Source of the DNA: Trichomonas tenax
Taxonomy: Eukaryota; Parabasalia; Trichomonadida; Trichomonadidae
DNA: 55,879 nt
Assembly: GCA_023091735.1 (NCBI GenBank)
Contig: JALKBU010000247.1
Coordinates: forward strand, 1 to 55,879
Direction of reading: 5' to 3'
Of this stretch, positions 48,683-55,879 are shown piece by piece (the stretch's first letter is position 1; every line of letters starts with the position of its first letter). Both the position numbers and the translations under genes were made by a program. The notes below the pieces were generated by a model. That model was not told the origin of the DNA. It saw only the letters and a list, made by a program, of their open reading frames with translations, and ran no database searches.

Positions 48683-51496
48683 ATGGAAAGAATCGACCTT
48701 CCTCTCTCTTTCCTGCTTTTCGAGGAATCAACGAGACAGCATGAGCAGGATCAGCAAATGGAACTCGAGAACAACATTGTGCAGCTCTTTATTCCCGAAA
48801 ACTTACCAAATTCTCTGATCGAACTTATTACTATGCTTGACTTAACCAAAGAAATCGAAAATGTTAATGCCACCAGAAGGAATCAATTAATACTTCTGTT
48901 CTTGGACTGGATAATCAAGCATTCTATCAATATTAAAGAAATCATCAACGAAGAACTTATTTCACAATTATCACGAGCTTGCTTGAAATACATGGACTAC
49001 ATGCATGCAACTTTTGATATTCATCAACTTGAAAGAGTTTATGAATTTATGCAAATACAAGAACTCTTTCCAGAATGTCAAATAGCAAATAAAAGTGATG
49101 AAAACGCTTTTCTCGAGCAATTTCAGATATCTGCGATTTTAATGCCTGTGATTTCTTCTACATCGAATTTTTCTCAAATTGATCTCCGTCGAAATCATTT
49201 TTACGCAAAGGAGATCATTAAAAATCTGAATCCTGAGCAGATAGATAAACGGAAAATGACTCGAAACATTTTTTCCCTTGCTTTGTTACTAAATTGGTTC
49301 AATGCATCTGCAAAGTACATAAATGATCTGATTTTGGAGACGCTCACCAAGGATTTTTCTCCAGCGTACTTAAAAGCCATTGAACTTTATAATAACAGCC
49401 TGATTGAGTTTTCTTTATTCAAGAAAATATGGCAAACATCATCAAATTTGTTTCACTATGAAAGCATTGTTTCAGAACTCCTCAATCTTGATGATGATCT
49501 ATTCATGCTTATCCTCCCAACGATAACAAAAACGCTGAGAAAAGCAGTTGATTATACTCCAGAATTGAAAGAAGATGTTGACACCATTTCACTGAGTTTC
49601 TTTGAGAAATACATCAATATATATTTTTCTAAAGATCTTACAGAAGCAGAAACAATTCTCTATGGAATTAAGATATTATTTAAGGTCCATTCACAAGCAG
49701 ATGAAGTTTTCAACGCTTTCCTATTTAACGGGATTGAAGTGAATGAACCATTTATGATTTATCCACTCGTGGTGAAAGCGATGGAATACTCATACTGTGA
49801 AAATATAGATTTGAGTGAGATAATCAGTTCTTTCTTTCAAATTATGATTCAAAGGCGTGACGAAACAATTGCCAGATGCTTTTATGATTCAACTCTATCA
49901 ATATTCAACAGAGCAGATATAAACCGAATCTCCGAATCAATAATATCAGTAATTTCGCAGACATTCGAAAACACCGACTTTTTACCATATGCTGCAGTTT
50001 TTCTCACTAACACACTCAATATTGTTCCTCAAAGCATTGAAATCGTTCATAATCAAATCATTGAATTGATGACAGCGAAATCCGAAATTGCTTTGTACTT
50101 CATGAGTTTTTATGAGTCAAAAACTTTCCAATTAGAAACATACATCGAATTTTTAAATTATTTTCAAACAGCTACTATTGAAAATTTAATTGAAAACTTC
50201 ATGGACGAACTTCATATCATTAACATATACTATTTTGATTATTATACTCTGCTTTTCAATACAAATCCTGTTGAAGGTTTTACTCAAGAAATGTTCCAAT
50301 ATTATTCCTCTGATTTCTTCCAAAAAGTCATTGCTTTCTTTGCTTTACAAGATGAACCTGGGCTAAAGGATCAAATAGAATTCAAATATTTATTAATAAA
50401 CAGCTTTATTCAGTTGGCATATGAGGCATTTTTAATTTACAGGAATAGAATTGATCCATTATTTTCCAATTTTGTTATTAATATCATTGATGCTATTATT
50501 AATTCTCGTATATTTACTGCCCCTGCATTGAACATTCTATTGGAGCTCGCTGAGTTAGCCTCAGATTACCTAAATCAAGATGATCCACTATGGCAAAAGT
50601 TCTCAGAATTTGCTTCTTTTGCTTTAACGAACCCTCTTCAAAGTATATATCTCAAGGCATATATTGATCCCAATACATTCTTGGAGGCAAGACCTGAGCA
50701 AAAAGAATATTTGATACCTTTTATTTCACCATATTATAATTTAAGATTTGACGATATGGATTCCATTATTGAAATGATGAAATGGGTCTTTATTCATTCA
50801 TTTCATATCTCAGGAGTAGAAGATTATGTTAATGCTTACTTAAAACAGTTGAATTATGCTGCTGAAAGTTTTGAATCAGTTGAAACTTTATTATTAGCAT
50901 TGATGATGAAACATAGAAGTTTTGATGAATACATTTGGAAAATAGCTCTCAACATTGTTAAAAATAAGTCTCTTGTTAATAATCAAAAAATAAGAGATTT
51001 AGCCGCAATATTAATTGCAGCTTTCATTCATCGCCATCAATTAAATGTCCCCCAGGCAATCGACATGTATAATGCACTAGTAGAAAGGGGAATTAGCACT
51101 GCAAGACGCGCAGATTGTGAGCTTTTAATTTTAGGCATTTCTCAGGACTTAGAAGCATCCAAAACACTTATAGATGAATATAGTAATCAGCACACTGTTC
51201 TCCATTGTTATATTACTTCTCTCGTGTCAGATCTCGTGAATAATGAAGCGTTTGCTGGCCTTAAAATGCAATTATATGAAATTGCCGCCGGATATGCCAC
51301 TGATCCAATATCTATTTTTGGCTCCAAACATATTGATTTTGGTAACTATTTCACTGAGCATAACAAATTGGAGATGCTCAATATTTTATTCCATTGTTAT
51401 ACTAATTACCCTGATTTATATGAGAAAATCGAATCAAAGTTCCGTATTTCAAAAGCTGTCTATCGATATCGCATTTTCCCGATGCTTCAGCAATAA
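48683..51496 (+). CDS. large alpha-solenoid (karyopherin/exportin-like) hypothetical protein
   Basis: This 937-residue, almost entirely helical protein contains no membrane span or low-complexity region and has the repeated amphipathic-helix pattern of HEAT-type solenoids. Its size (about 940-1000 residues) and the Leu/Ile-rich helical pairs (LLFLDWIIKHSINIKEII; YINLYFSK-like segments; LELAELASDYLNQDD) are compatible with an exportin or importin-beta relative, which carry cargo through nuclear pores. I found no sequence signature unique to any karyopherin, so other solenoid scaffolds are possible. The ATG has no GTGACA motif, but the opening MERIDLPLSFLLFEESTRQ is the first good start after an in-frame stop. 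The 3' half is more AT-rich than the 5' end. Confidence 0.6.
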   Translation: MERIDLPLSFLLFEESTRQHEQDQQMELENNIVQLFIPENLPNSLIELITMLDLTKEIENVNATRRNQLILLFLDWIIKHSINIKEIINEELISQLSRACLKYMDYMHATFDIHQLERVYEFMQIQELFPECQIANKSDENAFLEQFQISAILMPVISSTSNFSQIDLRRNHFYAKEIIKNLNPEQIDKRKMTRNIFSLALLLNWFNASAKYINDLILETLTKDFSPAYLKAIELYNNSLIEFSLFKKIWQTSSNLFHYESIVSELLNLDDDLFMLILPTITKTLRKAVDYTPELKEDVDTISLSFFEKYINIYFSKDLTEAETILYGIKILFKVHSQADEVFNAFLFNGIEVNEPFMIYPLVVKAMEYSYCENIDLSEIISSFFQIMIQRRDETIARCFYDSTLSIFNRADINRISESIISVISQTFENTDFLPYAAVFLTNTLNIVPQSIEIVHNQIIELMTAKSEIALYFMSFYESKTFQLETYIEFLNYFQTATIENLIENFMDELHIINIYYFDYYTLLFNTNPVEGFTQEMFQYYSSDFFQKVIAFFALQDEPGLKDQIEFKYLLINSFIQLAYEAFLIYRNRIDPLFSNFVINIIDAIINSRIFTAPALNILLELAELASDYLNQDDPLWQKFSEFASFALTNPLQSIYLKAYIDPNTFLEARPEQKEYLIPFISPYYNLRFDDMDSIIEMMKWVFIHSFHISGVEDYVNAYLKQLNYAAESFESVETLLLALMMKHRSFDEYIWKIALNIVKNKSLVNNQKIRDLAAILIAAFIHRHQLNVPQAIDMYNALVERGISTARRADCELLILGISQDLEASKTLIDEYSNQHTVLHCYITSLVSDLVNNEAFAGLKMQLYEIAAGYATDPISIFGSKHIDFGNYFTEHNKLEMLNILFHCYTNYPDLYEKIESKFRISKAVYRYRIFPMLQQ

Positions 51497-51865
51497 CTTA
51501 ATTAAAAATATTTAATTTATTCATCAGTCATATTTGATAATGAAGGTAATTAAAAAAAGAGATAATAAATTAGAATGATTTCAATACAATGATATAGTAT
51601 ATAAACAAAATACACACATAACATTTATTAAAAAAATTTGGCACTTGCAATCGACGGTGTCATTGAAATCATCATTAAATGAGATTTGAAAAACGACTTT
51701 TGATTTTACATTTTTCCTCCATAGTTTTGATGGTTTTCCTAATACACCAAGATTTACAAAACTAACACGATTTGGCTTTTGATTTTTCGAGTCATTCGAT
51801 GTATCAAAGTTTTTGTTCCATTTGATTGAGCGATTTGGCTCATTTTGAGCATTTTTTAAAGGTGA
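51497..51865. other. AT-rich spacer at the Maverick boundary
   Basis: About 370 bases. A minus-strand frame (51581-51901) without an ATG has a weak protein-like character (SIKWNKNFDTSNDSKNQ) but is not recognised. The Maverick sequence begins between here and about 51866. No terminal inverted repeat is seen at this boundary. Confidence 0.3.
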
Positions 51866-51973
51866 ACAAATGAAAATAAGCAATTCATAGAAAACATTCA
51901 AGAAACAGTAACAAATAATAGACCATTTCCAATGCCTGTTAGAAATAGAAGAGCAAGAATAATAAAATTATAA
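51866..51973 (+). pseudogene. C-terminal remnant of an upstream Maverick gene
   Basis: An open frame of 36 codons without ATG ends NNRPFPMPVRNRRARIIKL. The basic tail is typical of a virion or DNA-binding protein end. The rest of the gene is lost at the left boundary. Confidence 0.4.
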
Positions 51974-52004
51974 GTTATATATTATCGATTTTTATTTTTA
52001 TTAA

Positions 52005-53712
52005 ATGAATAACAAACAGTTAAACGAATTCACTCCAACAGAGAATTATCATCAGATCAAGAGTTACTTTGATATTATTGATAATGCTATTCAAGTAGGT
52101 GATACCAATAGACGTTATGTACCATCTAAAGATCCATCTAATCCGAACGATATTAAAGAAAATCACTATGTAACATTTAATATATCTCCTAAAGGTGAAA
52201 ACATGATAGATCTATACAATCCATGTATTACATATACATTAAAGGCAAAACTTAAGATTGCTTTATCATCATATATTAAAACAACAGGTTTTACAAAAGA
52301 TAAACCATTATAATGAACCATCTATTTGGGTTGGATTTGATGATAGCTTTTATGCTGTATCCGTATATCAAATCTTAGCAAACGGTAGAGTTATTTATAC
52401 ACAAGATAACGCAATTAATGAAGGTTATATTATGAGTAATTGTGGAACAACAGATGCTATTAAGAAAACTGATGTATTTTCTAAAACAAGGCACTCAGAT
52501 GTTTGGAAAAGTGTTAATACTGTTAGATCTGGTACAGTTATTTATATGACTGAATTGGAAAGTGATAATACATTTGATGGTAATTTAGATTTAAAGATAG
52601 ATATTAGAAGATTCTTACCATTTGAAACTATTAGATTCTTACCTGATTTTGCTGGTAATATTCAACTCAAAGTTAAATTCACAGCAGATGCATTACAAAT
52701 AGCACCATTAAGTTTAGATGATGCTTTGTTAACACCAAATAACTTAGCTAAGGTAAAATCATATCCACAAATTACTAATAGGTTTGTTCCATTAAATGAA
52801 GAATTTAAACATTTCAATGCTGTTACTAAAGCTGCTGATGGAATTACATTAACATTTATTAAAAATACTATTACTAAGGTTTCTGCTAACTTTGTTGATT
52901 TTGCTGTTGTTGGTAAGAAATTCAGTTTAGATCCAGTTGTATATTCTAGTCTTGTTGCTCATTATCCAAAATCAGAAATAATCATTGAAATGTGTTTTAA
53001 AATTTTTGTCAGTGTAAATACCACTAAAATTAAACATATGACAATTCGAAAAATAAAGATGTTGAAAAAATCATATTTAAGGGTCCGCTATGGCCATTAT
53101 TCTACACAATTGTTATGTTTCCCAATTAAAACTATGGAATGGATGCCAATGGATGGTGAACTAAATAATAACATTAGTATTAAATCAACATTCACAGCAA
53201 CATATACTCCAATTAATGTTAATAGTATTTGGTTCTTATTCCCTAAGAATTCTAATTATCTAACTAATTTCGAAAATCCATTATTTGAAGGTGTTCAACT
53301 ATTTATGGGTTCATATGGTTGAATTCCATCAGAACCAGAAAAAACTAATGGACCTATATTTTATGAAGTTGTTTCAAATGCTTGTAATACTAATAATGAT
53401 CTGATTGGATTTAATACAGATGTTATGAAAACATTAACAACAGAGAAAAATACAAATGTTGGTTTTGTTAGTAATGATATCACACATTTCTTAATGGGAT
53501 TCCCTACAGAAACTGATTTTACATTCCAACAAGGCCAAACATCTAATTCACCTATTACATATAAATTAAATGTTGTTCCTACAAATAATGGTTTAAGATT
53601 AATTGAAGCTAAACCACTTATTGGATTTCTTAAGCATAGTTGCTTTGCTATTCAGATCATGCCAAATGGTCCACCAGAAATTAGAATTGATGATTATAAC
53701 TTAGCAACATAA
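52005..53712 (+). pseudogene. Maverick capsid-like structural protein, broken
   Basis: The gene starts at an ATG (MNNKQLNEFTPTENYHQ) and is carried by two frames: 52005-52313, then from about 52310 to 53712. The switch looks like the loss of a TA from a TTATATAA-type run near 52308. The second frame has an in-frame TGA at 53320-53322 (...FMGSYG), then continues in the same frame (IPSEPEKTNG) to a TAA at 53712. Content is beta-rich (YVTFNISPKGENMIDLYNP; IKSTFTATYTPINVNSIWFL) as expected for a double jelly-roll type major capsid protein. The capsid role is inferred from element type, size (about 570 codons) and strand-rich composition, not from a direct alignment. Confidence 0.55.
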
Positions 53713-53746
53713 TAATTCAAAAATAATAATAATATTTTTTTGTGTT

Positions 53747-54324
53747 TTAATTTACTAAAACATATTTATGAGATAATCTATATTTAGATGTTAATTGTAT
53801 ATAATCAGATGAATAACATATCTTGAAATTAACTGCTGTATTATTTTCTTCGAATATTTTAATTTGTGATATCTTAATATATGGTGAATACTTAAAACAA
53901 CCAACTTCAGGTTCTAATAGATCAATTTCACATTTATGATGTGTTTGAATTACTGTTTCAAGATCTTCTTTAGTTAATATAATATTATCATTTGAAATTA
54001 AATTAGCAAGTAATTTCTTATCTTAATCCAATAATATACTTTGATATAAACTTAATAGATATTCATAAACTGTTTTATACAATGGTTCAAATGTATTAAT
54101 CTCTCTATTATAAATTGGTGGATATGATACAGCAACATTATTAGGAACAACATCACTATTAGCATTACTTTCATTTATACCCTTAATTTTAATTTTTTAT
54201 CATTATCAAGTTTATCATTATTATAATTCTTAATAATAATATTATTAGTTGTTCTGCTATCAACATTACTAGTTGGTTCAATTGGAACATTAGCAATTCC
54301 TGTCAGAATACTCTTAGACCGCAT
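53747..54324 (-). pseudogene. small conserved Maverick gene, frameshifted with an internal stop
   Basis: It starts at an ATG at 54324 with MRSKSILTGIANVPIEP and NVDSRTTNNIIIKNYN, matching the fragment at 36321. The frame shifts in an A-rich run near 54185 and continues as INESNANSDVVPNNVAVSYP, meets an in-frame TAA at 54025-54023, and ends at 53747 after LTSKYRLSHKYVLVN. Its function is unknown. Conservation of the N-terminus between two copies suggests a genuine virion or accessory protein. It is divergent from the next gene, with about 40 bases between starts. Confidence 0.6.
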
Positions 54325-54365
54325 TTTTATAAAACAAAACAATATAACTGCTTTAAAATAAATAA

Positions 54366-54636
54366 ATGAACAAGCAAACGATTGAAAGATCACCACAAAA
54401 AGTAAATCCTATAAATATCTTATCATATGATGATAACGGTATTGCTATTAGAAATATTAATAATATACCAAGAATAAAAATACGAGATAAAATACAATCA
54501 GATCCAGAACTAAGAAGTTCTATACAATCACATCCATTTATTAGAAACTTATATGGATTAGAAAGATTAAATTATACACCTAATATATATAAATGTTAAA
54601 TCTATTGATGGTAATGTAATAAATAAATTAAGTTAA
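54366..54636 (+). pseudogene. small conserved Maverick gene, 3'-frameshifted
   Basis: MNKQTIERSPQKVNPINILSYDDNGIAIRN matches the minus-strand remnant at 35890-36276 (segment given in parts: MNKQTIERSPQK, VNPINILSYDDNGIAIRN). The frame reads into a stop at 54599, but a TA-length change in ATATATATAAATG would keep it open to 54636 (NVKSIDGNVINKLS). It is a second element-encoded small protein of unknown function, expressed divergently from its neighbour. Confidence 0.6.
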
Positions 54637-54677
54637 ACAAAACGTAGAGTATGGAGTAATGTTTAATTTTAATATAA

Positions 54678-55025
54678 ATGTCTTCAGATATTAGTAGAGT
54701 AATTTCACCAGATTCACCTAGAGCAATATCACCAATGAATTATAATAATTCACCATATCATTCAATTAAAAATATAAATCCACATCCATGGTATAGTAAT
54801 CTTAATAAATATCTAATTGGTGGATTATTAGGTATTGGAAGTGTTATGAGTTATAATTATTTGAAAAATAAATTTAGTAATCCTTATATTAATAAACCAT
54901 CTACAGATTTAGTAATGTATCAATATAAACCAACACCTGTTAATTATGTTAAGAGAAATTCAGATGTTGTTAATTATAAACCAACACCACATAATAATAA
55001 TTCAAGAAAACTATTTAGGAAATAA
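54678..55025 (+). CDS. Maverick membrane/virion-type small protein (115 aa)
   Basis: This frame appears intact. The N-terminus is polar and Ser/Pro-rich (ISPDSPRAISPMNYNN), then a hydrophobic segment (YLIGGLLGIGSVMSYNYL, about residues 46-63) that could cross a membrane, and a basic, proline-containing C-terminus (YQYKPTPVNYVKRNSD, ending SRKLFRK). Codon use is AT-extreme like the rest of the element. A role as a minor virion or membrane component is inferred from its position. The family is not recognised. Confidence 0.5.
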   Translation: MSSDISRVISPDSPRAISPMNYNNSPYHSIKNINPHPWYSNLNKYLIGGLLGIGSVMSYNYLKNKFSNPYINKPSTDLVMYQYKPTPVNYVKRNSDVVNYKPTPHNNNSRKLFRK

Positions 55026-55278
55026 ATCGTTTTAATCTATTAGGTATTATTTTATTTTTCCAAAACTCTAATTCCATAATTCCTAAATGTGTTGGTCTAT
55101 TTTCACGTAAGTTTCTAGATGGTATAATATCAGTAACACCACCATTATATTCAACTTTATATTTATCTTTACGTTTATCATATGATATTATTTGTTTATT
55201 TGTACCATAAACACCATTATCAAGTGTTTCAGCATATTTATTAGTTTTACCTTTCAGAATATTATTAATTATGAACAA
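55015..55278 (-). pseudogene. possible integrase C-terminal barrel fragment
   Basis: The frame (LDNGVYGTNKQIISYDKRKDK, then YKVEYNGGVTDIIPSRNLRE) has the short strand-turn pattern of an SH3/chromo-like barrel, as found at the C-terminus of retroviral-type integrases encoded by Mavericks. There is no ATG (a TTG opens it) and no catalytic DDE domain in view. It overlaps by its 5' end a plus-strand frame, and similarity seems to switch strand near 55260, indicating a rearrangement junction. The integrase call is tentative. Confidence 0.3.
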
Positions 55279-55561
55279 TTAAAAAAACGTATTGAAAAAA
55301 CTACAGATATAGTTACTAAAAATATATGGGATAGAAATAGCTGTATATTATATAGTAATATAGCACAAGAAGTTAAAGATGAATATCTTGGTCACACACG
55401 AAAGTATTCATTATCATATATTAAGTATTTTAGACTAAAAGGTTTTAATGATGAATTTTGGGTTGGCTTATATTCAACAGTTGATCATAAATCACCAATT
55501 ATATATTGAAGCAATACTATTAGATGGTAATATAGCAGTTTTGTCAATATATACTATTTAA
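55255..55561 (+). pseudogene. unrecognised Maverick gene fragment, frameshifted
   Basis: The frame from about 55255 has AT-extreme codons and reads NYEQLKKRIEKTTDIVTK, then SLSYIKYFRLKGFNDEFW, ending at 55509. A TA-length change in ATATATTGAAG would continue it to a TAA at 55561 (EAILLDGNIAVLSIYTI). No ATG is present at its start, which falls at the strand switch near 55260. The family is not recognised. Confidence 0.35.
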
Positions 55562-55879
55562 TTATTTTTGTTTATTTATGTTTTTATGTTCAACTGGTCC
55601 ATTATGAAATTCATTATTATAAGTTTCTAATAATGATTTTTGTTTAAGATTATTATGAAGTAAACTTTAAATTATCCATAGGTTTTTTTTCGGATAGGGA
55701 TAATTTAGATGAACCATTATTCATAATGGGCTGCGATAATTTATTATCGCGCTTATTTTGTTCAATATTAATATTATTATTTTCAGATATAGATAACTTA
55801 GGTTTTTCATTATTAGCTTTAGTATATGATTCATATGCTTGACTAAGAAAAGTACTTAATTTAGGTTTTTCTGGTAAAT
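55562..55879 (-). pseudogene. partial Maverick gene at the right edge
   Basis: On the minus strand a Lys/Asn/Ser-rich frame (PEKPKLSTFLSQAYESYTKA, then NNNINIEQNKRDNKLSQP) enters from the window edge and stops at 55653. A shifted frame then gives NNLKQKSLLETYNNEFHNG with a stop at 55562. Low complexity and AT content fit an element protein tail. The N-terminal part lies outside the window. Confidence 0.4.

Larger units (their letters stand above)
51866..55879. mobile_element. Maverick/Polinton remnant, running off the right edge
   Basis: A contiguous block of very AT-rich genes with short intergenic gaps, mixed orientation and a style unlike host genes. It includes a capsid-like gene, several small conserved genes, and an integrase-tail candidate. 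Two of its genes have recognisable copies at 35.9-36.5 kb, proving it is a repeat family. Almost every gene is broken by a single short indel or stop, so the element is inactive and probably recent. Neither end is in view: the left edge lacks a terminal repeat and appears truncated, and the right end continues outside the window. Confidence 0.7.

Noticed and set aside
51581..51901. 106-codon minus-strand frame before the Maverick
   Set aside because: No ATG, no recognised motif, and it overlaps the element boundary; kept only as part of the spacer description.
1..55879. CRISPR array, rRNA, bacterial-type operators or riboswitches
   Set aside because: No regularly spaced repeats or rRNA-like sequence were seen, and the genes are plainly eukaryotic.

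Overview
The window looks like nuclear DNA of a trichomonad (Parabasalia). The chromosome is AT-rich, the recognised genes are single-exon, and conserved eukaryotic proteins (BiP, PP1 and PP4-like phosphatases, Rab GTPases, ribosomal protein S19, APC4) sit among decayed BspA-like leucine-rich-repeat genes, Pmp-like beta-helix surface genes and Maverick/Polinton remnants, a mixture typical of trichomonads. I lean towards a Tritrichomonas-type species over Trichomonas vaginalis, because the T. vaginalis initiator is not obvious before the start codons. A different motif, close to AAAAGTGACA, recurs there. That placement is inference.

Layout. 0.6-10.6 kb is a housekeeping block: PP1-like phosphatase (+), Rab32-like GTPase (-), RPS19 (+), a 71-residue small protein (+), a PLD3/4-like membrane protein with degenerate catalytic motifs (-), BiP with an unusual HDDL tail (-), and an alpha-helical protein without a clear ATG (+). 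11.7-17.3 kb is a graveyard of surface-protein genes: two BspA-like pseudogenes, a truncated lectin-like domain on the opposite strand, and a Pmp-like fragment. 17.6-24.7 kb holds an unidentified 453-residue protein, an HP1-like chromo/chromoshadow protein, a large KOW/SH3-like protein with an RYDD repeat, and a small secreted protein. 24.9-27.9 kb is a 3.0-kb element bounded by 242-bp perfect inverted repeats with 5'-AG termini and a possible T5 target duplication. It carries a phage-like ORF fragment, a structured segment and a nested hairpin-bearing MITE.

28.2-33.8 kb holds a small charged protein, a Rab5-like GTPase, a surface-receptor gene with a frameshift at its cytoplasmic tail, a dually acylatable MGNICC microprotein and a PP4-like phosphatase. 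33.8-42 kb is gene-poor, with a Maverick fragment and partial MITE at 35.9-36.7 kb, a hypothetical gene at 38.2 kb, and Pmp-like remnants at 40.5-42.0 kb. 42.3-51.5 kb has a tail-anchored protein, a SNARE-N-domain-like membrane protein, APC4, a short membrane-protein ORF without an ATG and a 937-residue solenoid protein. 51.87 kb to the right end is a decaying Maverick: capsid-like gene, three or four small virion-type genes and a possible integrase tail, nearly all broken by short indels or stops.

The intact genes cover secretion and membrane traffic (Rabs, BiP, SNARE-like protein), phosphatase signalling, translation, chromatin and cell-cycle control. There is no operon structure. Neighbours are on mixed strands with AT-rich spacers and very short apparent leaders. 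No tRNA, rRNA or CRISPR array was recognised. Identifications rest on reading motifs by eye; no database search was run.
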